Counted from the first letter of the stretch, positions 1 to 7,358 are shown. The stretch is 64,000 nt of DNA from Ruminococcus flavefaciens (GCF_900108555.1 NZ_FNWV01000003.1:62334-126333); one strand, 5' to 3'. A program made the numbers and translations. Notes: a model not told the origin generated them from the sequence alone.

Positions 1-851
1 AACTGGCTCATGTCAAAACCGCCTGCGCCGCCCTGACCGCCAAACTGGCTCATGTCAAAACCGCCGCCTACATTACCACCACCGGCGTTTCCGCCGCCTG
101 TCTGCTGACCCATCTGGTCATCGCCTGCATTTGTGGTAACGGTTACGCTCTTGACGTTAGCAGAACCGTTTGATCTGTATCCCTCAATGTTAAGAGATAC
201 TTCGTAGAGAGTACCTGACATATCAAGGCCCTTCTGGCTCCATGCGTCGAAGTGCTTGGATACGTCGATAGTGCCCTTCATGTAGTTTGTTGTATTGTTC
301 TGTGAGCCGCTTGTTGTTCTTATGCTCCAGTACTGAGGGAATGTTGCGGTACCGTCGAGAGAGGGCTGGTTGTAACGCATTGTCTTGGCAATTTCATAGG
401 TATTTCCGTTGAGGGTGATATTGCCTTTTCTCTCACCGTCGTTTCCGGGTGGTCTCCAGTCGCCCCAGCCTTCAACGATATAATATTCCATGAGAGGGTT
501 TCTTGTCCAGCCGTATACACACATATATGAGTTTCCGCGCGGTGTGTACTCAACGTCGTATGTGAGAACAATGTTTCCGAAAGCCTTGTAATTCTTCTTC
601 TGACTGTCGAAATTCTTGCCCATTCGAGCAAGGAAGTTCTCAATGTTGCTCCATGAACAGGTGAAAGAACCTGCGCCTGGGTTCATCTGAGCATTACCCT
701 GGCCATTCTGATTCCACATCTCATAGTCGTATCCGCCGATATTTCCGCGAGTCTGCTGATCGGCTGCTGAAGCGACAAACGGGATGCTTGATGCGACCAT
801 CAGCGCTGAAACGGTGCCGCTGATGATCTTTTTGATTTTGGACTTTGCCAC
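1..851 (-). CDS. Secreted GH11 endo-1,4-beta-xylanase, C-terminus cut by window edge
   Basis: Hydrolyses internal beta-1,4 bonds of xylan outside the cell. It starts at a GTG (849-851) behind GGAGTG; a signal peptide covers residues 1-30 (ending VASAA). The GH11 jelly-roll fold runs about 35-235, with nucleophile E122 in NPLMEYYIVEGWG and acid/base E223 in LNIEGYRSNG, as in Bacillus circulans xylanase. From about residue 240 a Gly/Asn/Gln-rich linker begins with a repeated GGFDMSQFGGQ unit and runs off the window, so a CBM, second catalytic domain or dockerin probably follows. A consensus promoter lies upstream. Family assignment is secure; the missing C-terminus is not known. Confidence 0.95.
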   Translation of the reverse strand, partial: MAKSKIKKIISGTVSALMVASSIPFVASAADQQTRGNIGGYDYEMWNQNGQGNAQMNPGAGSFTCSWSNIENFLARMGKNFDSQKKNYKAFGNIVLTYDVEYTPRGNSYMCVYGWTRNPLMEYYIVEGWGDWRPPGNDGERKGNITLNGNTYEIAKTMRYNQPSLDGTATFPQYWSIRTTSGSQNNTTNYMKGTIDVSKHFDAWSQKGLDMSGTLYEVSLNIEGYRSNGSANVKSVTVTTNAGDDQMGQQTGGGNAGGGNVGGGFDMSQFGGQGGAGGFDMSQ

Positions 852-940
852 TAAAATCACTCCTTGTTTTTGTCTGCAAATGAATTGCAGCATTAATTTA
901 GAACGAAATTTAGTAGTCCCCCAAATTTTTATCTACTTTT

Positions 941-968
941 ATTATAACATTGAAAAACTATTTGTCAA
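941..968 (-). promoter_or_regulatory. Sigma-A type promoter of the GH11 gene
   Basis: On the minus strand TTGACA (963-968), 16 bp spacer, TATAAT (941-946), about 90 bp upstream of the GTG start. Both hexamers match consensus exactly. Confidence 0.8.
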
Positions 969-1030
969 GTGTTTTTTTTTGTAACAAATAGTACGTTTTT
1001 GAGAACAAAATGAAAGTGCACTATGTATGC

Positions 1031-1066
1031 TAAAAGAAAACTGAGCCAGTTAACGCAGTCAGTTTT
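1031..1066 (-). terminator. Intrinsic terminator after the methyltransferase
   Basis: Inverted repeat AAAACTGA (1037-1044) / TCAGTTTT (1059-1066). Read on the minus strand it is followed by a T-rich stretch, 50 bp past the methyltransferase stop. Confidence 0.55.
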
Positions 1067-1116
1067 TTAGTTCTTTTGCTATACTGTTATTTGGTATTTC
1101 CGGAATATACATAAAA

Positions 1117-1743
1117 TCATCCTTTCATCATAAAATCAAGTCTCACCAGTGCCTTGCCGTTTGGAAGGGGATAGGACTCCTGCAATATCAGCGTGTAGCC
1201 TGTTTCGGCCATAGCAGCCGTCAGTGCCTTTCCCTCCATCTGATGATGAACCTCGTCAAGTCTGTCGAATGTGTGAAGGTACGGCGACTCCGACACCCAC
1301 TGCTTTTCGTCAGTATTTATCTGTATCACGCAGGAAACGTACTCGGGAACGGTCTGCAAAACTGCTTTCTGAAACGCTCCGTAGCCGATGTATTCGATAA
1401 GCAGATTCGCTATGAGCAGCTGTGTCTGCGGTAGTTTTTCTACCTCGTTCACAATGTCGGTGTGCAGGCATTCCAGTACGCCCGAAAGCTCAGTATATCG
1501 CTGAGATACCGCACGGAGGTAGTCTGCGTTTATGTCCACACCGTAGACCCTGCGGAACTTCTCGGGGCGGACGTGCTCAAGGCCGTTTCCCCCTGCGATA
1601 CCCAATACCATAGCAGTCTCGGCAGGGGAGGCGCTGAACTGCTCCTGCATTATGGAATTCATTGCCTGAAGCTGCCGCACGGAGTCAAGGCTCATGTGTT
1701 TTTCGTAGTCGTCAAGACTTATTTCTTCCCATGGATTGCTCAT
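1117..1743 (-). CDS. Class I SAM-dependent methyltransferase (copy A)
   Basis: Predicted methyltransferase, about 208 aa, substrate unknown. The glycine-rich SAM loop is VLGIAGGNGLEH, with an acidic strand end at YGVDINADYL. The start at 1743 overlaps the stop of the upstream kinase remnant (ATGA), exactly as in the intact pair at 14692, so the reading is supported by the paralogue. It is highly similar to the 14692-15321 protein over its whole length. Because its kinase partner is truncated here, this copy may have lost its original promoter and pathway partner. The family is sure, the role is not. Confidence 0.8.
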   Translation of the reverse strand: MSNPWEEISLDDYEKHMSLDSVRQLQAMNSIMQEQFSASPAETAMVLGIAGGNGLEHVRPEKFRRVYGVDINADYLRAVSQRYTELSGVLECLHTDIVNEVEKLPQTQLLIANLLIEYIGYGAFQKAVLQTVPEYVSCVIQINTDEKQWVSESPYLHTFDRLDEVHHQMEGKALTAAMAETGYTLILQESYPLPNGKALVRLDFMMKG

Positions 1744-1994
1744 ATGCCGCACCTCTCCGGGTCATACTCATTCTCTATCAGGAAGCAGTCGAGCCCGTAC
1801 CTGATACAGCCGCGGAGATACTCCTGATTGTCCTGCTTTATCTCCTCAATGTCAAGGTCGCCGGAAAGCCGCTTTTCGATAACATTCCCGAAGCTGACAA
1901 TGTCGCTGAAATGGCTGTTTATGTAGTTTTCGCTCATAACAAGGCAGATGTATTTTATCAGCGAAAGGTAGTCGGCGTCGAAGCTCTTCGCAAA
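1740..1994 (-). pseudogene. 3' remnant of P-loop kinase gene (copy A)
   Basis: The minus-strand frame reads ...SFDADYLSLIKYICLVMSEN... through to ERCGI and matches residues about 92-170 of the intact 170-aa kinase at 14183-14695. Similarity stops abruptly near 1990, leaving no Walker A loop and no start codon equivalent to the paralogue's. The remaining frame is intact and ends in the same ATGA overlap with the methyltransferase. The break lies 170 bp from an integration core sequence, so deletion by insertion or excision of a mobile element is a reasonable inference. Confidence 0.8.
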
Positions 1995-2166
1995 TATTAA
2001 TAATAACGGAAAGGTATACTGCGTTTTCTTGTTCTTTATTTGTTCATTATTATCTCAAAAAAGCATGAAATAACACGATAATTCAAAACGCAAATAATCG
2101 CCTTAAATGACGATATATCTACGTTTTTTGAATGTTTTTAAAAAGCTCAAAAACTCACTGGGTATG

Positions 2167-2187
2167 TTCAATTCCCGTACGGGTCAC
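2167..2187 (+). other. Integration core (att-like), left copy
   Basis: A 21-bp stretch beginning TTCAATTCCCGTACGG and ending in TCAC recurs at 11057-11077 with one mismatch. It looks like the T-arm and acceptor 3' end of a tRNA (followed here by CA), but no 5' part of a tRNA lies upstream. This is typical of att cores left by tyrosine-recombinase elements. Confidence 0.6.
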
Positions 2188-2198
2188 CATTCAGCAAT

Positions 2199-2240
2199 CC
2201 CACAGACGGCTTAAAACAGCCGTTTGTGGGTTTTCTTTTT
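2199..2240 (+). terminator. Strong plus-strand terminator beside the att core
   Basis: CCCACAGACGGCT (2199-2211) pairs with AGCCGTTTGTGGG (2218-2230), then a T-rich run. No plus-strand gene precedes it, so it is probably a leftover of element architecture; the att core at 11057 also has a plus-strand terminator just after it. Confidence 0.65.
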
Positions 2241-2254
2241 TCCTGAAAAATGAG

Positions 2255-2276
2255 TTTGTACGCTATTTGTACGCTA
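2255..2276. repeat. 11-bp tandem repeat, integrase arm-site-like
   Basis: TTTGTACGCTA occurs twice in perfect tandem (2255-2265, 2266-2276). The same architecture, two 11-bp units near an att core, is seen at 10922-10943 and at the 3' end of the integrase gene (11146-11166). Probably arm-type recombinase sites of a lost element. Confidence 0.5.
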
Positions 2277-2343
2277 CGCATATTTTTCAGCTTACAAGCC
2301 TCGCTTTTTTGCATTCTCCCTTATGCATAATAACGAATATTAT

Positions 2344-2637
2344 TCATTTAGCTTTTTTGCATAGAATAAGCTCGCTGTCTGTTATTTCATCAGATGTCAG
2401 CGAGCTTATTTCTACCTTCATGGTATGGTCATGGATCTTGTAAGCGATGGCTTTGTATCTCTTCTGGAACAAGCGAAGTGCTATGATGAAACGCTCGGAG
2501 TCTCGCTGTGGAGCTATGCTCGGAACGGTATTTATGGCACTATGCTGCAGAGCATTCAGCGCATGATATGTAAGCTGTTCAAGCATACATAATTCTTCAT
2601 CTGATAATTTTTCAATGTACTCTCCGTTTATTATCAT
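2344..2637 (-). CDS. Hypothetical protein, 97 aa
   Basis: Not recognised. A small soluble protein with a Leu-rich helical N-half (LSDEELCMLEQL) and a conserved-looking SERFIIALRLFQKRYKAI stretch. It starts at ATG 2637 behind AGGAG and lies 19 bp downstream of the lipoprotein gene on the same strand, so they are probably cotranscribed. Its last codons form one arm of a 13-bp perfect inverted repeat (2365-2377 / 2398-2410). Confidence 0.6.
   Translation of the reverse strand: MIINGEYIEKLSDEELCMLEQLTYHALNALQHSAINTVPSIAPQRDSERFIIALRLFQKRYKAIAYKIHDHTMKVEISSLTSDEITDSELILCKKAK
2365..2410. repeat. 13-bp inverted repeat inside the 3' end of the 97-aa ORF
   Basis: AATAAGCTCGCTG (2365-2377) and CAGCGAGCTTATT (2398-2410) are perfectly complementary with a 20-nt loop, and lie wholly within coding sequence. 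It could fold as an mRNA hairpin; there is no clear T-run, so termination is uncertain. Confidence 0.6.
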
Positions 2638-2656
2638 GTCGTTTTACTCCTTTTTA

Positions 2657-3538
2657 TTAATTACTTAAATAAGTCTCTATTTCAGTTTCTTTTACATTGG
2701 AATCAAAAGAAGAAGAATGAATTACTTTATCTTTTGAAGATCCAAAACTAAATGTATAATCTCCAATGTATGTATCATAATCATAGATATCTGATATTTC
2801 ACCGTATGTTATCTGAGTAATATCCATATCCTTGACTATATTGATTCTGTGGCGTCCGTCCAATTCATGCTCATAAAGCCATTTTGCATAATTAACAGCA
2901 AATTCTTCCACCTGATCTGCATTGCAAATGTCTTCATTTACAAATATAATGTCAGAAACTCCGAGCTTCCATTGGAAATTCCCGTTTTCCACTTCCTTTT
3001 TCTCAATATCGCAGGCATTGACTCTAAAAAAAGCAATTACCTGATCTGAATCGAAATAATCCTTCATAAAGTCATTTGCCATTTCTTCTGCATAGTCAAC
3101 GATCGATCTGTCACTGTAATCATCAGAAAAGCCGTCATTTGTCGCCTTTACAGTAACGGTATTTCTGCCATAATCATTGCCCAATAAGCGAGGGTATGCA
3201 TACAGCGTTTCCGTCTGATTCGCCGCAGGCTCGAGGTATCCCGCATAGATGAACTCCTCGTCATACTTATCATTGAGATAGGTTATCATCTCGTAGATAC
3301 GCTGAATTGATTTAAGCTGAGAATCTGTAAGCTTATCAGCTTCAGTGGGAAGTCCCTCTGCTGCAAGCACTTCCTTCTGCCAGTCATTCAGTATATCATT
3401 TGATTCCTGATTCGATGTTTCCACCTGTGAAGTATTTATGCTTGTTTGAGGTGGTTTGGTAGTTTGAGTTCTGCCGCATGAGCCGAGGCATACTACTGAT
3501 GTGATCGTTGCAGTAAATAGTATTATAAGCTTTTTCAC
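2657..3538 (-). CDS. Predicted lipoprotein, unknown function
   Basis: 293-aa lipoprotein: a hydrophobic signal with lipobox LGSC at about residues 18-21, then a Thr/Ser/Gln-rich spacer and an acidic globular domain with no motif I recognise. It starts at a GTG (3536-3538) preceded by AGGAGG. It follows a truncated GNAT gene by 11 bp and precedes a 97-aa ORF, suggesting one transcript driven from upstream of the GNAT remnant. Surface or membrane-anchored location is inferred from the lipobox. Confidence 0.75.
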   Translation of the reverse strand: MKKLIILFTATITSVVCLGSCGRTQTTKPPQTSINTSQVETSNQESNDILNDWQKEVLAAEGLPTEADKLTDSQLKSIQRIYEMITYLNDKYDEEFIYAGYLEPAANQTETLYAYPRLLGNDYGRNTVTVKATNDGFSDDYSDRSIVDYAEEMANDFMKDYFDSDQVIAFFRVNACDIEKKEVENGNFQWKLGVSDIIFVNEDICNADQVEEFAVNYAKWLYEHELDGRHRINIVKDMDITQITYGEISDIYDYDTYIGDYTFSFGSSKDKVIHSSSFDSNVKETEIETYLSN

Positions 3539-3549
3539 CTTTGAGCCTC

Positions 3550-3798
3550 CTATATATCATAAGTGATCTCATACACTCTCATTTCCTGCATTTTACAGGA
3601 AACGCACCCAACAGGTTTATTATCGCATAGTATGATATATTTCGGATTATCTCTTATTGAAGCTTCCATCATTTCTATCGTTTTACCATAACCGGGACAA
3701 GCACCAAATCTCCTGTAATCGCTGTAAAATGAAGCGTTATAGATATTTACCAGCATTTCTGCATCTTCTGTTTCAGCTTTTCTGTATTCTATCGTCAC
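3550..3798 (-). pseudogene. Truncated GNAT acetyltransferase
   Basis: 82 residues with the N-terminal half of a GNAT fold (MTIEYRKAETEDAEMLVNIY). The frame ends before the acetyl-CoA-binding motif A (R/Q-x-x-G-x-G/A) that any active GNAT needs. Its upstream region is a decayed copy of the promoter region of the intact GNAT at 3981-4430. It is best read as a duplicated gene that lost its 3' half when the lipoprotein gene arrived. Confidence 0.7.
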
Positions 3799-3980
3799 AG
3801 TTTGTCAGCTCCTTGATCTCCGATTTGTATTAGTAAATTATAGCATCACTGCCGCATCAATAAAACACCGCTGTGCGGAGTTCTTCCCCTGAACGTTTCA
3901 ATTAACGCTCAGGGGCATTGCGTTTGTTTATGCTGCGGAGATAAATCAGTATTTATGTGAGAACCTGAATTAAATGAAGT

Positions 3981-4430
3981 TCACTTTCTCGTCTTCCTGT
4001 AAAAAACAAAACCGTCCTCTTCTTTTATGATCTGATACCCTAATTTTTCGTAAAAAGCGTTTGTCCGTACATTCCAGCTTGGAGTGTCAAGATCAAACTC
4101 CGCGGCAAATGGATAGTTCTTTTCTATGCACTCCATTAAACGAATTCCATATCCTTTTCTATGATAGACGCTGTCGATGAAAATTCTGCCAATGTACACA
4201 CTGTTTTTTGTTTCATCCGGGAATATGACGGCTGCTCCCACAATATCTTTTCCTATCATTGCTTGATACAAATGCCCCTCTTGAGCCATCTGTTTATGCC
4301 ATTCTACCGAATCATATCCGGGCGGACAGTCACCTTTTGCACCGCCGACATTTACGTCTGTTTCAAATGCTCTGACAGATATGTCTACAATTGTTTTTAT
4401 CTGGTTTTCTTCTGCTGTAACAATATACAT
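3981..4430 (-). CDS. GNAT family N-acetyltransferase
   Basis: 149-aa complete GNAT fold, transferring an acetyl group from acetyl-CoA to an unknown amine. Motif A is visible as IFIDSVYHRKGYGIRLM, followed by the C-terminal AFYEKLGYQ strand typical of the family. Transcribed from a near-perfect promoter at 4477-4505. The neighbouring truncated GNAT shares its upstream sequence but little of its protein sequence. Confidence 0.85.
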   Translation of the reverse strand: MYIVTAEENQIKTIVDISVRAFETDVNVGGAKGDCPPGYDSVEWHKQMAQEGHLYQAMIGKDIVGAAVIFPDETKNSVYIGRIFIDSVYHRKGYGIRLMECIEKNYPFAAEFDLDTPSWNVRTNAFYEKLGYQIIKEEDGFVFYRKTRK

Positions 4431-4476
4431 TCTACTTCCTCAATCGTCTTACAAATCTCGATTTATATTAGTAAAC

Positions 4477-4505
4477 ATTATACCATAGCATCACTGCCGT
4501 GTCAA
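4477..4505 (-). promoter_or_regulatory. Promoter of GNAT gene
   Basis: TTGACA (4500-4505), 17 bp, TATAAT (4477-4482) on the minus strand. The same block (GGCAGTGATGCTAT, TTTACTAATA) recurs at about 3826-3871 upstream of the truncated GNAT, where the -35/-10 spacing is destroyed by a short deletion. Confidence 0.8.
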
Positions 4506-4552
4506 TAAAAGCTCTATAATACACAGGTTTTATATGAACAACGAAAAATTGC

Positions 4553-4581
4553 TTGCTATCCACGCCGATCTATGCTATAAT
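4553..4581 (+). promoter_or_regulatory. Promoter of MBL hydrolase gene
   Basis: TTGCTA (4553-4558), 17 bp, TATAAT (4576-4581), 31 bp before the ATG. Divergent from the GNAT promoter. Confidence 0.75.
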
Positions 4582-4612
4582 TGTAGAAAAATACCGACAG
4601 GGAGGTCTCACC

Positions 4613-5233
4613 ATGCTTGATTTCATAACCATAAACGAACACAGCAGTATCCGCGTTGACGAAGGAAAGATCATTTACTCCGATCCGTACAACATCAACT
4701 GCGCACCGCACGATGCCGACATTATCCTCATCACACACAGCCACTTCGACCACTACTCCCCAGATGATATCCGCAAGGTGATGAAGTCCGACACTATCAT
4801 CGTCTGTCCGGACACTGTAAACGAGCCAAAGGAGCTTGGTCTGACCGTGAAACAGGTCTCCGCAGGCGAGCAGTTTGATGTCCTCGGTATCAGATTCGAG
4901 GCTGTTCCTGCGTACAATATAGGCAAACCCTTCCACCCAAAGTCCAACGGCTGGCTGGGATACATCATCGACAGTCCCGACCACGGACGCATTTACATTG
5001 CAGGCGATACGGACATCACTCCCGACAACAAACAAGTGAAGTGCGACATTGCGCTCATTCCTGCAGGAGGTACATTCACTACCGACGCTTCACAGGCTGC
5101 TGAGCTTGCAAACACTATCCGTCCGAAGTACGCGATACCCATTCACTACGGAACAGTCGTAGGAAGTCCTGCTGACGGTGAGAAATTCCGCAAGGCTGTG
5201 GACAGCGGCATAGAGGTAGTTATAAAAATCTGA
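4613..5233 (+). CDS. Metallo-beta-lactamase fold hydrolase (UlaG-like)
   Basis: 206-aa zinc-dependent hydrolase. The metal motif HSHFDH is at about residues 42-47, with IAGDTDIT and a terminal PIHYGT histidine completing the site. The compact size and lack of added domains match the UlaG/YtkL branch of MBL proteins, whose substrates vary. I chose ATG 4613 because of GGGAGG 12 bp upstream; an in-frame extension to 4553 would lie in the promoter. It is followed by a symmetrical terminator shared with ogt. Confidence 0.85.
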   Translation: MLDFITINEHSSIRVDEGKIIYSDPYNINCAPHDADIILITHSHFDHYSPDDIRKVMKSDTIIVCPDTVNEPKELGLTVKQVSAGEQFDVLGIRFEAVPAYNIGKPFHPKSNGWLGYIIDSPDHGRIYIAGDTDITPDNKQVKCDIALIPAGGTFTTDASQAAELANTIRPKYAIPIHYGTVVGSPADGEKFRKAVDSGIEVVIKI

Positions 5234-5256
5234 TGATAAATATCGTGAACAGTAAG

Positions 5257-5283
5257 AAGGCAGCCATTGCGGCTGCCTTTTTC
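5257..5283. terminator. Terminator between convergent MBL and ogt genes
   Basis: GGCAGCC (5259-5265) / GGCTGCC (5271-5277) followed by TTTTT on the plus strand. On the minus strand it may also serve ogt, with a weaker T-run. Confidence 0.75.
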
Positions 5284-5284
5284 A

Positions 5285-5782
5285 TTATATTTCGTACTTC
5301 TCAAGTTTCAGAAGGGCTGTCTTTTTATCCAAACCGCCTGCATAGCCTGTCAGACTGCCGTCTGCTCCGACAACTCTATGACAGGGAATTATTATCGAGA
5401 CGGGATTATGTCCGACGGCACTTCCGACTGCCTGAGCCGACATATGCTCAGCACCTTGCTGATTTGCGATGATATTTGCTATCTCGCCATAGGTCATTGT
5501 CTGTCCGTAAGGTATCGTAAGAAGTATGTCGTACACTGCCTTTCGGAATGGTGTTGTGTTCAAACTTATAGTCGGAGTGAAATCCGGCTCTTTTCCGCTG
5601 AAATAAATATCGAGCCAGTTGCAGGTCTGCGTAAATATCGGCAGCTCTGCTTCGTTGCTTTCCGATATGAGCTTATGGGGAAAGTATTTCTGCCCGTCGA
5701 ACCATAGTCCTGTCAGTGCTTCGCCGTCACTGGCGAGGGTGATACCTCCGAGGGGAGAGGTATAGTGAAATGTGTTATTCAT
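5285..5782 (-). CDS. ogt: Methylated-DNA--protein-cysteine methyltransferase
   Basis: Suicide repair enzyme that removes alkyl groups from O6-alkylguanine. The active-site motif PCHRVV is present, with the helix-turn-helix (YGEIANIIANQQGAEHMSAQ) before it and the GYAGGLDKKTALLKLE tail after it. About 165 aa from ATG 5782; longer in-frame starts would run back into the Fic gene. It follows the Fic gene by 7 bp, so the two are probably cotranscribed. Confidence 0.92.
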   Translation of the reverse strand: MNNTFHYTSPLGGITLASDGEALTGLWFDGQKYFPHKLISESNEAELPIFTQTCNWLDIYFSGKEPDFTPTISLNTTPFRKAVYDILLTIPYGQTMTYGEIANIIANQQGAEHMSAQAVGSAVGHNPVSIIIPCHRVVGADGSLTGYAGGLDKKTALLKLEKYEI

Positions 5783-5789
5783 GCTTTCA

Positions 5790-6680
5790 TCATCCCTGAT
5801 ATCTAATCTGAAAATAATCAAGATAAGCCTTGAAACGGTCCTGTGCAGTCAGCACCGTATCCGTCAGCCAGCCACGTTCCTGTTCCCAGTTCTTTAGTCC
5901 GCGATAGTAGAACATCTTCAGATCGTCGGATATGATAAATGGAACTATATCGTGACGCAGGCACTCCTTCAGCATTATTAGCCTGCCAACTCTGCCGTTG
6001 CCGTCCTGGAACGGATGTATGGACTCAAACTGATAGTGGAAGTCGATTATATCTTCAAGCGTGATTCCTTTCAGGTCGTTGTACCGTGATACGAGCTTTT
6101 TCATTCTTGCAGGCACTTCATCGGGAGCAGCAGTCATTTCGCCGCCAACTTCATTAGCGAACTTTTTATACTTGCCAACTGCAAACCATTCCTTTCTGCT
6201 GTCAGCGGTACCTGTTTTCAGCATCTTGTGAAGCTCCTTGATAAACGCCTCTGTTAAAGGCTTTTCAGCATTCTCGATAACATAGTCTATACAGCGGAAG
6301 TGGTTGACCGTCTCGACGATATCGTCGACGTTAACGGCTTCATTTTCAAAGCCTAAGGTGTTGGTCTCGAATATATATCGCGTCTGGTCATGGGTCAGCT
6401 TGCTTCCCTCAATATGATTGGAATTATAGGTCAGCTCGATCTGCAACTTGTGATAGATACCGCCGTGCTGATTGCTGCTTTTCTGCTCTCTGAGAACCTC
6501 AAGCAGAGTTTCGGAACGTTTCAGTTTACGGCGTCCCGGTCTGACAGCATCGGCAGGGATTTTCCATGTTTTGCCTATAAGGACAGCGCCTTCGATGCGT
6601 CTTTCCGCACAGTAGTTGCGGACTGTACGCTCGGATATCCCCCATAATTCAGCCATTTCGGCCACACTTCTGTATTTCAC
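5790..6680 (-). CDS. Fic-domain protein with N-terminal HTH
   Basis: Predicted AMP-transferase of 296 aa. Residues 1-50 form a MerR/excisionase-like helix-turn-helix (MAELWGISERTVRNYCAERR). An inhibitory helix motif SNHIEG (class II, N-terminal) precedes the Fic core, whose catalytic loop HPFQDGNGRVGR is complete. Start is a GTG behind GGAGGTGATATC. A 13-bp inverted repeat overlaps its promoter, so autoregulation by its own HTH is likely. Intact inhibitory and catalytic motifs suggest a regulated, active enzyme; the target is unknown. Confidence 0.9.
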   Translation of the reverse strand: MKYRSVAEMAELWGISERTVRNYCAERRIEGAVLIGKTWKIPADAVRPGRRKLKRSETLLEVLREQKSSNQHGGIYHKLQIELTYNSNHIEGSKLTHDQTRYIFETNTLGFENEAVNVDDIVETVNHFRCIDYVIENAEKPLTEAFIKELHKMLKTGTADSRKEWFAVGKYKKFANEVGGEMTAAPDEVPARMKKLVSRYNDLKGITLEDIIDFHYQFESIHPFQDGNGRVGRLIMLKECLRHDIVPFIISDDLKMFYYRGLKNWEQERGWLTDTVLTAQDRFKAYLDYFQIRYQG

Positions 6681-6700
6681 GATATCACCTCCATAGTTCT

Positions 6701-6758
6701 ATTATATCATATTATCGGCAAGAAATCAATGATAATGCATAGAAATTCTTGCCGATAA
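6701..6758 (-). promoter_or_regulatory. Fic promoter with overlapping palindromic operator
   Basis: TTGATT (6724-6729), 17 bp, TATAAT (6701-6706) on the minus strand. A perfect inverted repeat, TTATCGGCAAGAA (6712-6724) / TTCTTGCCGATAA (6746-6758), has one arm inside the -35/-10 spacer and the other just upstream of the -35. A dimeric repressor bound here would block the promoter. Confidence 0.75.
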
Positions 6759-6778
6759 AAACTATACCACAGGTTTAC

Positions 6779-6807
6779 TTGACATTTCCATAATGCCGTG
6801 ATATAAT
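6779..6807 (+). promoter_or_regulatory. Promoter of tRNA cassette A
   Basis: TTGACA (6779-6784), 17 bp, TATAAT (6802-6807). The flank (ACAGGTTTACTTGA) closely matches the cassette B promoter at 12975, showing common origin. Confidence 0.85.
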
Positions 6808-6863
6808 GATGTCAACACAAGGGAAAAGCTCCCGGAATTCTTACTAACGAAAGGGTGAAAACA

Positions 6864-7013
6864 ATGAACGCTATCATGAACAACGCTATGTCTGCATACA
6901 TTTGTGCTTTTGATTTCCAGCAGTCAGGCTATTTCTTCCAGCAGGAGGATAATGGCTCAGTTTTGCTGCGCACAGGACAGAAAAGAGCTTGTTCGGTCAT
7001 CCTAAAAAGGTGA
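6864..7013 (+). CDS. Leader peptide A, 49 aa, Gln/Cys codons
   Basis: Short ORF 57 bp after the -10, behind GAAAGGGTG, and followed by a terminator hairpin before the HTH gene. It encodes five glutamines, all CAG (residues 19, 20, 26, 27, 39), with two QQ pairs, and two cysteines (14, 43). The tRNAs downstream are Gln(CUG), Cys(GCA) and Gln(UUG). It is not a signal peptide and has no recognisable domain. A sensor leader peptide is inferred; a small functional protein remains possible. Confidence 0.6.
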   Translation: MNAIMNNAMSAYICAFDFQQSGYFFQQEDNGSVLLRTGQKRACSVILKR

Positions 7014-7022
7014 GCAGAGATA

Positions 7023-7100
7023 GTGTTGCATTGTAAACCATCTTCTGATAGAACAACGCCGTCTGTGTGCAGTATGAAACTCACACAGGCGGTTTTTATT
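7023..7100 (+). promoter_or_regulatory. Putative attenuator of cassette A
   Basis: Terminator hairpin CCGTCTGTGTG (7059-7069) / CACACAGGCGG (7082-7092) with a T-run at 7093-7097, placed between leader ORF and HTH gene. GTGTTG at 7023-7028 can pair with CAACGC overlapping the 5' arm (one G-T pair), giving a possible antiterminator. A comparable GTGTTG precedes the cassette B hairpin. Confidence 0.6.
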
Positions 7101-7127
7101 ATTCTATTCAGAAAGGTGGTTATTTTT

Positions 7128-7358
7128 ATGCCCATAGCAGCTCCGACTATCGATATGATAGCAACAGGCGCAAACATCAGAGCTTTGATAAAAGGCAAAG
7201 GACTCAAGGTGGCTGATGTACAAACAGTATTCGGGTTCAACACACCGCAAGCGATATTCAAGTGGATGAGAGGAGACGCTATGCCCTCTATCGACAACAT
7301 AGTCATACTGGCACATATACTTGATGTGCCTATTGACGAGATAATTATAACTAATTAA
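7128..7358 (+). CDS. Small XRE-type HTH protein (cassette A)
   Basis: 76 aa, essentially a single Cro/C1-type helix-turn-helix. The recognition region FGFNTPQAIFKWMRGDAMPS is nearly identical to that of the 74-aa protein at 13302-13526. ATG 7128 is preceded by AAAGGTGG. It lies between the attenuator and the first tRNA, the same place as its paralogue. It belongs to a small-regulator family common in Clostridia; here it probably regulates the cassette promoter or marks the element, which is inference. Confidence 0.8.
   Translation: MPIAAPTIDMIATGANIRALIKGKGLKVADVQTVFGFNTPQAIFKWMRGDAMPSIDNIVILAHILDVPIDEIIITN

Noticed and set aside
1422..2000. Plus-strand frames over the methyltransferase and kinase remnant
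   Set aside because: The minus-strand frames match the paralogues at 14183-15321 codon by codon; the opposite frames do not.
2130..2190. A possible tRNA gene ending at the left att core
   Set aside because: Only the T-arm and acceptor 3' half are recognisable; no 5' acceptor strand, D-arm or anticodon arm can be placed upstream.
3880..3925. CCCCTGA...TCAGGGG hairpin as terminator of the GNAT gene
   Set aside because: A good stem but no T-run on either strand; left unassigned.
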